A stretch of DNA of 5,923 bases from Frankiaceae bacterium (GTDB taxonomy: Bacteria > Actinomycetota > Actinomycetes > JAFAQI01), in the NCBI GenBank assembly GCA_030840545.1, contig JAVEEH010000101.1, positions 1-5,923 of the forward strand, written 5' to 3'. A model generated the notes under the pieces. It searched no databases, was not told the origin of the DNA, and worked only from the letters and a program-made list of their open reading frames with translations. Position numbers and translations under genes: made by a program. Numbering within the stretch: the stretch's first letter is position 1; every line of letters starts with the position of its first letter. Shown here piece after piece: positions 1 through 5,499 of the stretch.

Positions 1-51
1 GCCGCTGACGCGCTCCCTGTTCTCTTCGAGCGACACACTTCCCGGCCGCAG

Positions 52-318
52 CTAGCTGCCGGTGCGTTCGCGGTGACTGCACCCCGGCCAGCAGCAGGGC
101 CGACGCTGGCCTTCCTCCAGCTCCTCCTGGGTCCGGCGAATGCGACGTTCTCGGGTCTTCTCCTGCTTGGCGTCCTCGACCCAGCAGATGAACTCGTTGC
201 GGGCTAGGGGTGTGATGTCTTTCCAGGCACCGAGTGCCGTGGTGTTGGCGATCAGCGCGATGCGCAGGTCGGCAGGAAGCTTGTGCACCACCCCGCCGGG
301 CACTCGCTGGCTGCTCAT
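52..318 (-). CDS. YdeI/OmdA-domain small protein
   Basis: This gene encodes 88 residues and matches the pattern of the OmdA family (PF13376, 'bacteriocin-protection, YdeI or OmpD-associated'). Residues about 12-72 carry its features: an LPADLRIAL segment, an Ala-rich stretch followed by W32 and a 'TPLARNEF' helix, then W46-VEDAK and a basic helix (TRERRIRRTQEELEEG). The family is named for genetic links to envelope stress and antimicrobial-peptide tolerance in enterobacteria. Its biochemical role is not established, and its role here is unknown. The C-terminal tail is short and Cys-rich (C75, C76, C80, then His82). The reading frame stays open far upstream, but family similarity begins only near this ATG, so I place the start at 318. 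A GTG three codons upstream (325-327) is the alternative. There is no Shine-Dalgarno sequence; a -10-like TAGCGT lies 7 nt before the ATG, suggesting leaderless translation. It is transcribed divergently from the secreted-protein gene at 448. Confidence 0.8.
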   Translation of the reverse strand: MSSQRVPGGVVHKLPADLRIALIANTTALGAWKDITPLARNEFICWVEDAKQEKTRERRIRRTQEELEEGQRRPCCWPGCSHRERTGS

Positions 319-325
319 GTGTCTC

Positions 326-331
326 ACGCTA
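326..331 (-). promoter_or_regulatory. Putative -10 box, leaderless start of the YdeI/OmdA gene
   Basis: Read on the minus strand, TAGCGT fits the TANNNT -10 consensus and is followed by seven bases (GAGACAC) and the ATG at 318. This puts the expected transcription start at or within a base of the start codon, and no ribosome-binding site is visible. I see no good -35 box. Leaderless genes of this shape are common in actinobacteria; the assignment here is inferred from spacing alone. Confidence 0.45.
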
Positions 332-372
332 GCGGGCCGGTGGCGAGCCGCCCTGCCTGCGAATCCCACCCC

Positions 373-386
373 CTCCTTGGAAGGAG
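373..386. repeat. 14-bp inverted repeat in divergent intergenic region
   Basis: CTCCTT-GG-AAGGAG is a perfect dyad with 6-bp arms and a 2-bp centre. It sits roughly midway in the 129-bp gap between the divergent starts at 318 (minus) and 448 (plus). It overlaps a weak -35-like TTGGAA (377-382) on the plus strand. A dimeric regulator site serving one or both genes is possible. The centre is too short for a stable hairpin loop, and the AAGGAG arm resembles a ribosome-binding site by chance. Confidence 0.3.
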
Positions 387-433
387 TCTTGTGCAGGACG
401 GCGAATAACCCCTCTGGACCAAGCAGATCAACC

Positions 434-440
434 GGGGGGA
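434..440 (+). promoter_or_regulatory. Ribosome-binding site of the secreted-protein gene
   Basis: GGGGGGA lies 7 nt upstream of the GTG at 448. It is a purine-rich Shine-Dalgarno match at normal spacing and supports GTG 448 as the start. The signal peptide beginning exactly there agrees. I could not identify a convincing promoter for this gene in 319-433. Confidence 0.6.
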
Positions 441-447
441 TCACCCA

Positions 448-1092
448 GTGAACGCACGCACCCTTGTCTATGCCGGCATCGCCGTGGCGGTGGCCGGCAG
501 CGGTTTCGCCGCGACCGGCGCCCAGGCGGCGACACACCACCAGGCCAAGAAGAAGAAGCTGAAGCCCTGTACGACGTGGACGGACCCTGCGGGCGACGCT
601 TACGTCGCCGGCAACCCGGGCAAGCAGCTCGCCGACCCGACGCTCGACATCACCGGCGTCACCTTCACGGTCGCGAAGGGCGTCTTCACCGCGAAGGTTG
701 CTGACCCCAAGTACTCCAACACCGCCACCTACAGCGACGGCAACCAGTTCGACGTCGACTTCACCGTCGGGGGCAAGACGATCAACATCTTCGTCAACCG
801 CGGCGTCGGCTGGACCGCACTGTCCAACGCTTTCGCCCAGCAGGGCTTCAAGGTCGGCGGCGCCTACACACAGGGCTCCAACAAGCTCGTCACCACGACC
901 GCTGCATCCGGCGTCGTGACGTTGACAGTCACGCTCGCCGACCTGGCGACGGCCGCGGGCGTTCCGCTCACCAACGCGACGGCGTCCGCCATGAGTGCGA
1001 CCTCGTGGGGCGACTACGAGGCCGAGTCCATCCGGGCCGACACGGCGACCGCCCCTGCCACCGCGAAGTTCGTCTTCGCCGACTGCAAGTAA
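448..1092 (+). CDS. Secreted beta-rich protein of unknown function
   Basis: This gene encodes 214 residues starting at GTG. The N-terminus is a typical Sec signal peptide: a short basic n-region (MNAR), a hydrophobic core at about 5-24 and a likely cleavage after AQA at residue 27 or 28. There is no lipobox cysteine at the cleavage site, so the product is probably released or loosely wall-associated. A basic linker (KKKK, 35-38) precedes a Thr/Val/Asp-rich domain from about 41 to 214. This domain has a DPAGD motif (46-50), an LDITGVTF strand (66-73), and a SDGNQFDVDF segment (96-105) like those in uncharacterised extracellular beta-sandwich domains of actinobacteria. The mature protein has just two cysteines, C41 at the start and C213 at the end of the domain, placed as if to close it with a disulfide. 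No catalytic motif is seen, so a binding or structural role is a guess. The gene is monocistronic, ending in a strong terminator. Confidence 0.85.
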   Translation: MNARTLVYAGIAVAVAGSGFAATGAQAATHHQAKKKKLKPCTTWTDPAGDAYVAGNPGKQLADPTLDITGVTFTVAKGVFTAKVADPKYSNTATYSDGNQFDVDFTVGGKTINIFVNRGVGWTALSNAFAQQGFKVGGAYTQGSNKLVTTTAASGVVTLTVTLADLATAAGVPLTNATASAMSATSWGDYEAESIRADTATAPATAKFVFADCK

Positions 1093-1110
1093 CCAAACGC
1101 TCGAGCACGA

Positions 1111-1141
1111 GGGCCCGCGCCGAACCGGCGCGGGCCCCTTT
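1111..1141 (+). terminator. Rho-independent-type terminator after the secreted-protein gene
   Basis: A perfect 12-bp GC stem (1111-1122 pairing with 1126-1137) with a 3-nt AAC loop begins 18 bp after the stop codon and is followed by CTTT. The T-tract is short, as is usual for high-GC actinobacterial terminators. It isolates the secreted-protein gene from the PAP2 operon downstream. Confidence 0.85.
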
Positions 1142-1252
1142 GCATGCGCGGCGGGGCTGGCGCCCAAGCCCGCTGCTGGCGTCGATTGATCCAGAATCAG
1201 CCGTTTGCCCGAATGCTCTTTGCCGGACGGAAGACAAGCCTTGCTGTTTCGG

Positions 1253-1281
1253 TTGACGCGTCTGTGCCCCGCTCCTAGCGT
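1253..1281 (+). promoter_or_regulatory. Sigma70-type promoter for the PAP2-MerR-SDR-enzyme I run
   Basis: TTGACG (1253-1258) matches the -35 consensus at 5 of 6 positions. It is separated by exactly 17 bp from TAGCGT (1276-1281), which fits TANNNT. The expected transcription start is near 1288, about 40-47 nt before the PAP2 start, leaving room for its ribosome-binding site. This is the best-formed promoter in the window. An 8-bp self-complementary CGTCGACG (1279-1286) lies at its downstream edge. Confidence 0.65.
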
Positions 1282-1317
1282 CGACGGCGGGGTTGACGGA
1301 CACGACAGGGCTTTCAC

Positions 1318-1323
1318 GAGGGG
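1318..1323 (+). promoter_or_regulatory. Candidate ribosome-binding site for the PAP2 gene
   Basis: GAGGGG lies 5 nt before an in-frame GTG at 1329 and 11 nt before the in-frame ATG at 1335. It therefore supports a start in this cluster over the upstream in-frame TTG at 1293, but does not decide between GTG 1329 and ATG 1335. Confidence 0.45.
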
Positions 1324-1334
1324 CGGTGGTGGCG

Positions 1335-2174
1335 ATGAGTCTTGCCACCATTTCCGGCACCCGGGACACCATCGTCATCCGGCCCGCCACCAGAAGGACG
1401 TCGCCGCTGCGCGCGCCGCTCGCGGCGTTGTCACGTCGACGCGGACTGCGCGAGATGCTTCTCATTGCCGCGGTCTACAGCCTCTACGACGGCAGCCGCT
1501 TCTTCGTCGAGGGCCGGCAGAGCACGGCGCTCGCCCATGCCATGAGCGTTCTGCACGTCGAGCAGGTGCTCGACCTCAAGTGGGAGCAGGGACTCAACCG
1601 CGTCGTGTCGGCCCACGTGCTGCTCGCGGTGCCGGCCGACTACATGTACGCCACCTTGCACTACCTGGTGACGCCGCTCGTCCTCATCTGGATGTGGCGG
1701 CGCCATCGCGATGCCTACTCCCGGTCGCGCACCACGTTGATGGTCGCCACCGTGATCGGGCTGATCGGCTTCAGCCTCATGCCGGTGGCACCGCCGCGGA
1801 TGCTGCCCGGTTTCATCGACACGATGGCGCAGTACTCCGGCGTCGGCTGGTGGGGCTCGGAGGCCAGCGCACCGCGCGGCGTCGGCAGCTTCACCAACCA
1901 GTTCGCCGCGATGCCGTCGCTGCACGTCGGCTGGGCGCTGTGGTGCGGCTGGCAGCTCGTCAGCCATGGCCGTCATGCCGTGACTCGGGTCGCGGGACTG
2001 CTCTATCCGACAGTCATCACGATCGTCGTGATCGCCACGGGTAACCACTACCTGCTCGATGCCGTCGCCGGAGCCGCGGTCGTCATGCTCGCGATGTTGG
2101 CCGTCGGCGTCACCAGCCGGTTGCTCCCGCGGCGCGCGACCGACCACACGGCGATGGAAGCCTCGTTACCCTGA
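1335..2174 (+). CDS. PAP2-superfamily (Aur1/Ipt1-like, PAP2_3) membrane phosphatase/phosphotransferase
   Basis: This 279-residue polytopic membrane protein carries the inositolphosphotransferase-like PAP2_3 signature. Numbering from ATG 1335, APPRM (152-156) forms the first phosphatase motif region. MPSLHVGW (193-200, H197) replaces the classical PSGH motif, and GNHYLLD (236-242, H238 and D242) is the third motif with the nucleophilic His and its Asp. Hydrophobic segments at about 38-57, 95-121, 133-152, 193-210, 219-235 and 241-260 suggest five or six membrane helices. Family members hydrolyse or transfer phosphate or phospho-headgroups on lipids such as phosphatidic acid or polyprenyl phosphates; the substrate here cannot be told. 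Starts at GTG 1329 or TTG 1293 are possible. It is the first gene of a co-directional run, and its stop is 4 bp before the MerR start. The first ~30 residues are basic and probably cytoplasmic. Confidence 0.85.
   Translation: MSLATISGTRDTIVIRPATRRTSPLRAPLAALSRRRGLREMLLIAAVYSLYDGSRFFVEGRQSTALAHAMSVLHVEQVLDLKWEQGLNRVVSAHVLLAVPADYMYATLHYLVTPLVLIWMWRRHRDAYSRSRTTLMVATVIGLIGFSLMPVAPPRMLPGFIDTMAQYSGVGWWGSEASAPRGVGSFTNQFAAMPSLHVGWALWCGWQLVSHGRHAVTRVAGLLYPTVITIVVIATGNHYLLDAVAGAAVVMLAMLAVGVTSRLLPRRATDHTAMEASLP
2167..2172 (+). promoter_or_regulatory. Putative internal -10 box ahead of the MerR gene
   Basis: TACCCT fits TANNNT, overlaps the PAP2 stop codon (2172-2174) and lies exactly 6 nt before the GTG at 2179. 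No Shine-Dalgarno sequence is close enough to use; the nearest purine run, GGAAG at 2156-2160, is 18 nt away. A leaderless transcript starting at the GTG would explain how the regulator is translated independently of PAP2. No good -35 box is seen, so translational coupling to PAP2 across the 4-bp gap is an equal alternative. Confidence 0.35.
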
Positions 2175-2178
2175 GCAG

Positions 2179-2949
2179 GTGGCCGACGACGCCGAGCTGT
2201 TCACCATCGAACAGCTGGCTGCCCGCACCGGACTGACGGTCCGCAACATCCGCTCGCACATCACCCGCGGTCTGCTCTCGCCACCGCACCTGCGGGGCCG
2301 CACCGGTTACTACGGCCTCGAGCACGTGGCCCGGCTCCAGCTGGTGACCAGCCTGCAGCAGCAAGGCTTCAACCTGGCCGCGATCCGCAAGCTCGTCGCC
2401 GGCCGGTCGGCGTCCTCCGCCGAGGAGACCGTCGCCTTCTACCGGACCGCGTTGGGCCCGTGGCTCACCGAGAGCCCGGAGATCTGGGACGAGGCCGCGC
2501 TCGCCGGGCAGTTCGGGCTGCAGCCCGATCCGGCCCTGGTCGACCGGCTGTCCGCCCTCGGGGTGCTCGAGCGGCTCCCCGACGACCGCCTCCAGGTCCT
2601 GAACCCCGCGCTGATCCGGGTCGGTCGTCACCTCGCCACGCTCGGCTACGGCATCGACGACCTGCTCGGGGTGCTCCGGGTGCTGATGGAGCACAGCCGG
2701 GCGGTCGCCGACGCCTTCGTGCAGATGTTCATGGACGTGCAGTGGAAGGACTACGTCGAGGCCGGGCGGCCGCCGGAGCGGCTGCCGGGGCTGCAAGCCC
2801 TGATCGAGCAGCTCCAGCCACTCGCCTCGCAGGCCGTGGTCGCGGCGTTCCAGCAGGCCATGACCGATGCCAACAAGCAGGCGTTCGAACGTGCCACCGC
2901 CGAGCTGACCGGCTCCGCGCCGGATGAGCCACAATCGGAGCTCGGCTGA
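2179..2949 (+). CDS. MerR-family transcriptional regulator
   Basis: This gene encodes 256 residues from GTG 2179. The N-terminal MerR DNA-binding domain spans about 8-75. It has a helix-turn-helix (FTIEQLAARTGL then TVRNIRSH, 8-27), the RGLL turn (30-33), a wing with GRTGYYG (40-46), and a second helix pair ending in the GFNLAAIRKLV segment (63-73). The classical 'RYYE' after the recognition helix is replaced by RSHI, a variant seen in actinobacterial MerR-like proteins. The remaining ~180 residues are Leu/Ala-rich helices, much longer than a metal sensor. There is no cysteine in the whole protein, so mercury- or redox-type sensing is unlikely and a small organic effector is more plausible. 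The frame is open upstream within PAP2, but the MerR fold begins right after this GTG. The SDR gene follows 29 bp downstream and is the obvious candidate target, together with autoregulation. Confidence 0.88.
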   Translation: MADDAELFTIEQLAARTGLTVRNIRSHITRGLLSPPHLRGRTGYYGLEHVARLQLVTSLQQQGFNLAAIRKLVAGRSASSAEETVAFYRTALGPWLTESPEIWDEAALAGQFGLQPDPALVDRLSALGVLERLPDDRLQVLNPALIRVGRHLATLGYGIDDLLGVLRVLMEHSRAVADAFVQMFMDVQWKDYVEAGRPPERLPGLQALIEQLQPLASQAVVAAFQQAMTDANKQAFERATAELTGSAPDEPQSELG

Positions 2950-2965
2950 CCGGCCGGAACGGCGC

Positions 2966-2972
2966 GAAGGGG
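2966..2972 (+). promoter_or_regulatory. Ribosome-binding site of the SDR gene
   Basis: GAAGGGG lies 6 nt upstream of the ATG at 2979. It is the clearest Shine-Dalgarno sequence in the four-gene run and fixes the SDR start, which also coincides with the first beta strand of the Rossmann fold. Confidence 0.7.
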
Positions 2973-2978
2973 TGGGAC

Positions 2979-3794
2979 ATGGCACGGATCGCGATCGTGA
3001 CCGGCGGTGGCTCGGGCATCGGTGAGGCGCTCTGCCGCGCGCTCACCGCCCGCGGGGACACCGTGGTCGTCGCCGACATCGACGGCGCCGCGGCCGAACG
3101 GGTCGCCGGCGACTTGCGCGCCACGGCCGCGAAGGTCGACGTGCGCGACGCCGCGGCGGTGCAGGCTCTCGTCGACGACACCGTCGCCGCCCACGGCCGG
3201 CTCGACCTCATCTTCAACAACGCCGGCATCGGCGTTGGTGGCGACGTGCTCGACCTCACCGTCGCCCACTGGGACCGCATCATCGACATCAACCTGCGTG
3301 GCGTGATCCACGGCGTCCACGCCGCCTACCCGGTCATGGCCAAGCAGCGCAGCGGCCACATCATCAACACCGCGTCGGTCGCCGGGCTCGTCGCCCCGCC
3401 CTACCTGGCGCCGTACGTCGCGGTGAAGCACGCGGTCGTCGGGCTCTCGCTCGCGTTGCGCGGCGAGGCGGCCGCCCACAAGGTCGGCGTCACGGTGGTG
3501 TGCCCGGGCTGGACCGATACGCCGATCCTCGACTCCACCGGGCCGGACGACCTGCCGAAGCCGCCCGGGCTCGACGGCGGCGTCCGCGAGGTCGCGGAGA
3601 AGATGGGCAAGCTCTATGCGCCGCAGGCGCTCGCGCAGGACATCCTGCGTGGTGTCGACCGCAACAAGGCGATGGTCGTCGCGCCGCGCAACGCCCGGTT
3701 CATGTGGCGGCTGGCGCGGCTGTCGCCGACCGGTCTCGCCGCCGTCACGGGCATCATGGCCCGCCGCGAGCACAGGAAGCAGCTCGCGAAGTAG
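2979..3794 (+). CDS. Short-chain dehydrogenase/reductase (classical SDR)
   Basis: This gene encodes 271 residues, close to the usual 250-280 for classical SDRs. The Rossmann cofactor motif TGGGSGIG is at 8-15. D33 at the end of beta-2 (VADID) suggests NAD(H) over NADP(H). NNAG is at 80-83, and the catalytic tetrad is N105 (IDINLRG), S133 (NTASVAG), Y146 and K150 (YVAVK). PGWTDT (176-181) is the post-beta-6 cofactor loop. All catalytic residues are intact, so it should be an active cytoplasmic oxidoreductase on an alcohol/ketone substrate that the sequence does not reveal. The last ~30 residues are basic (RREHRKQLAK end) with hydrophobic patches, which might favour membrane association. It follows the MerR regulator by 29 bp and precedes enzyme I by 14 bp, consistent with one transcript. 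Confidence 0.92.
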   Translation: MARIAIVTGGGSGIGEALCRALTARGDTVVVADIDGAAAERVAGDLRATAAKVDVRDAAAVQALVDDTVAAHGRLDLIFNNAGIGVGGDVLDLTVAHWDRIIDINLRGVIHGVHAAYPVMAKQRSGHIINTASVAGLVAPPYLAPYVAVKHAVVGLSLALRGEAAAHKVGVTVVCPGWTDTPILDSTGPDDLPKPPGLDGGVREVAEKMGKLYAPQALAQDILRGVDRNKAMVVAPRNARFMWRLARLSPTGLAAVTGIMARREHRKQLAK

Positions 3795-3808
3795 CGCAGA
3801 ATGAAGGG

Positions 3809-5452
3809 GTGAGCGCGCGCTACAACGGACTCGGGGTCAGCCCGGGCACCGCCGTCGGCCCCGTCGCCCGCGTGCACGGCCCGACGCTGCCGGCTCGCGA
3901 CGACGTGCCCGTCGACGTCGACACCGAGTCGGCGCGGGCCGCGGAGTCGCTCGACGCCGTGGCGGACGAGCTCGAGGCGCTCGCCGACCGGGCCGGCGCG
4001 TCCGGTGCCGTGCTGGTCCGGCAGGCACGGATGACCCGCGACCCGTCGCTGGTGGCGCTGGTGACGCAGTACGTGCGGACGGGGCGCGCGGCACCGCGCG
4101 CGGCCTGGGAAGGCTTCGGTGCCTACCGCGACATGCGGGAGTCCGACCCGCTGCGCGGTGCGCCGGACGCAGCCGAGCTCGACGACGTCCGCGACCGGGT
4201 CGTCGCACGGTTGCTGGGGGAGCCGCCGCCGGGCATCCCGGATCCCGGCGCGCCTTATGTCTTGGTGGCCCGTGACCTGTCGCCGGCGTTGACCGCGTCG
4301 CTCGATGCCTCCCGGGTGCTGGCGCTCGTCACCGAGCGAGGTGGCCCGACCAGCCACACCGCCGTGCTCGCGAAGGCGCTGGGGATCCCGGCGGTCGTGG
4401 GCTGCCCCGGGGTCGCGTCGTTGGCGACGGGTCAGACCGTCGCGGTGGACGGCTCGGCGGGTGTGGTCACGGCCGACCCCGATCGCGAGCTGGTCGGTGC
4501 GATGACGCGGCGGCCGGCGTCGCCCGACCGGGAGGCGACCGGCCCGGGTCGCACCCAGGACGGCCGCCCGGTGCCGTTGCTCGCCGCGGTCGGCGGCAAG
4601 GGCGAGGTCGAGGATGCGCTCGCTGCCGGCGCGGAAGGCGTCGGCGTGTTCCGCACCGAGTTCTGCTTCCTGGAGCGGACCGAACCTCCGACCGTCGCCG
4701 AGCAGGCCGCCGCCTACCGCGAGGTCTTCGACGCGTTCGCGGGCCGGCCGGTCACCGTGCGCACGCTCGATGTCGGTGCCGACAAGCCGGTGTCGTTCGT
4801 CCGGTTGGGTGAGCAGGCCAACCCGGCGCTGGGCGTGCGCGGGCTGCGGGTCGCGCGGCGCCATCCGCAGCTGCTCGCCGACCAGCTCGCCGCGATCGCC
4901 CGCGCGACCCGGGAGAGCAACGCGGACGTGCGTGTCATGGCCCCGATGGTCGCGACGACGGCGGAGGCTGCGTGGTTCGCGACCCGGGCGCACGAGGCGG
5001 GCGTGCAGACGACGGGTGTGATGGTCGAGGTGCCCGCGGCGGCATTGCGCGCAGCCGACCTGCTGCAGGTCGTCGACTTCGTCTCGATCGGGTGCAACGA
5101 CCTGCAGCAGTACACGTTCGCGACTGACCGTGAGGACGGCGAGCTGGCCGACCTGCTCGACCCATGGCAGCCGGCGTTCCTCGACCTCGTCGCCACCGTG
5201 CTCCGCGCCGGCGCGGTTGCCGGTCGAGCGGTGACCGTGTGCGGTGAGGCGGCGAGCGACCCGCTGCTCGCCGCGGTGCTGGTCGGCCTCGGTGCGGCCG
5301 GGCTGTCGATGTCGCCGCGGTCGATCCCCGTCGTACGTGCGGGGTTGGCCCGGGTCACGTCGCAGCAGTGCGCGGAGGCGGCGGCAGCCGCGGTCTTCGC
5401 GGAGGGTCCCGAAGAGGGCCGGGCCCGGGTCGCCGACCTGCTCTCCGCCTGA
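3809..5452 (+). CDS. ptsI: PTS enzyme I, phosphoenolpyruvate-protein phosphotransferase
   Basis: This gene encodes 547 residues and is a full-length enzyme I, which moves phosphate from PEP to a histidine on HPr in the sugar phosphotransferase system. The N-terminal part (about 5-137, opening with GLGVSPG) corresponds to the HPr-binding and linker region. The swivelling phospho-His domain has GGPTSHTAV with H183 (E. coli H189). The C-terminal PEP-binding barrel retains R282 (GVFRTEF), R318 (RTLDVGADK), the metal ligands E407 (GVMVEVP) and D431, R441 (ATDR) and acid/base C478 (VCGEAASD). These match E. coli R296, R332, E431, D455, R465 and C502. GTNDL is changed to GCNDL (428-432). The start is GTG 3809; the frame is open upstream only as a shadow of the SDR gene. 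A GAAGGG run directly abuts the GTG with no spacer, which is abnormal. HPr and EII genes are not in view. Use of the symbol ptsP instead would be a matter of convention. Confidence 0.92.
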   Translation: MSARYNGLGVSPGTAVGPVARVHGPTLPARDDVPVDVDTESARAAESLDAVADELEALADRAGASGAVLVRQARMTRDPSLVALVTQYVRTGRAAPRAAWEGFGAYRDMRESDPLRGAPDAAELDDVRDRVVARLLGEPPPGIPDPGAPYVLVARDLSPALTASLDASRVLALVTERGGPTSHTAVLAKALGIPAVVGCPGVASLATGQTVAVDGSAGVVTADPDRELVGAMTRRPASPDREATGPGRTQDGRPVPLLAAVGGKGEVEDALAAGAEGVGVFRTEFCFLERTEPPTVAEQAAAYREVFDAFAGRPVTVRTLDVGADKPVSFVRLGEQANPALGVRGLRVARRHPQLLADQLAAIARATRESNADVRVMAPMVATTAEAAWFATRAHEAGVQTTGVMVEVPAAALRAADLLQVVDFVSIGCNDLQQYTFATDREDGELADLLDPWQPAFLDLVATVLRAGAVAGRAVTVCGEAASDPLLAAVLVGLGAAGLSMSPRSIPVVRAGLARVTSQQCAEAAAAAVFAEGPEEGRARVADLLSA

Positions 5453-5465
5453 CGTCGCGTTACTC

Positions 5466-5481
5466 CGCAACGCCCGTTGCG
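5466..5481. repeat. Perfect 7+2+7 inverted repeat upstream of the small Cys/His gene
   Basis: CGCAACG-CC-CGTTGCG lies in the 47-bp gap between the enzyme I stop (5452) and the ATG at 5500. It covers positions -34 to -19 relative to that ATG, overlapping the expected -35 box and spacer of the promoter whose -10 is TAGGTT. That position suits an operator for a dimeric regulator. A terminator is unlikely because the loop is only two bases and no T-run follows. Confidence 0.5.
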
Positions 5482-5487
5482 AACGGG

Positions 5488-5493
5488 TAGGTT
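5488..5493 (+). promoter_or_regulatory. Putative -10 box, leaderless start of the small Cys/His gene
   Basis: TAGGTT fits TANNNT and is followed by exactly six bases and then ATG 5500, so transcription should begin at the start codon itself. No Shine-Dalgarno sequence is present at usable spacing. The dyad at 5466-5481 occupies the -35 region, and no canonical -35 hexamer is seen. Confidence 0.5.
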
Positions 5494-5499
5494 GTGATC

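Noticed and set aside
1..36. Possible first 12 codons of a further minus-strand gene (GTG at 34-36, protein starting MSLEENRERV)
   Set aside because: It reads like a plausible N-terminus, but only 12 codons are in view and the GGGAAG run is just 1 nt from the GTG. Not enough to call without the flanking sequence.
140..451. 103-codon plus-strand frame ending at the secreted-protein start
   Set aside because: It is antisense to the YdeI/OmdA gene and has no recognisable domain or supporting ribosome-binding site.
1139..1252. Search for a riboswitch, small RNA or short gene between the terminator and the PAP2 promoter
   Set aside because: No extended stem structure, start codon with ribosome-binding site, or coding bias was seen; it looks like plain upstream DNA.
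319..1317. Extension of the YdeI/OmdA reading frame upstream to give a 421-residue protein
   Set aside because: The extra part runs antisense through the secreted-protein gene and its terminator and is compositionally biased. Family similarity starts at the ATG at 318.
1205..2044. 279-codon plus-strand frame overlapping the PAP2 gene
   Set aside because: It is a frame-shifted reading of PAP2, rich in Arg/His/Ala and without membrane segments. The PAP2 frame carries the MPSLHVGW and GNHYLLD motifs.
2110..3773. Long minus-strand open frames opposite MerR and SDR
   Set aside because: The sense strand encodes intact MerR and SDR proteins with all motifs. The antisense products are compositionally biased and resemble nothing known.
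3614..5470. 618-codon open frame on the minus strand opposite enzyme I
   Set aside because: It lies antisense to a clearly recognised enzyme I with every catalytic residue intact. Its translation is Arg/His/Gly-rich low-complexity sequence typical of antisense frames in high-GC DNA, with no family resemblance.
5466..5481. Reading the dyad as the enzyme I transcription terminator
   Set aside because: A two-base loop cannot form a stable hairpin end and no T-run follows; an operator fits its position better.
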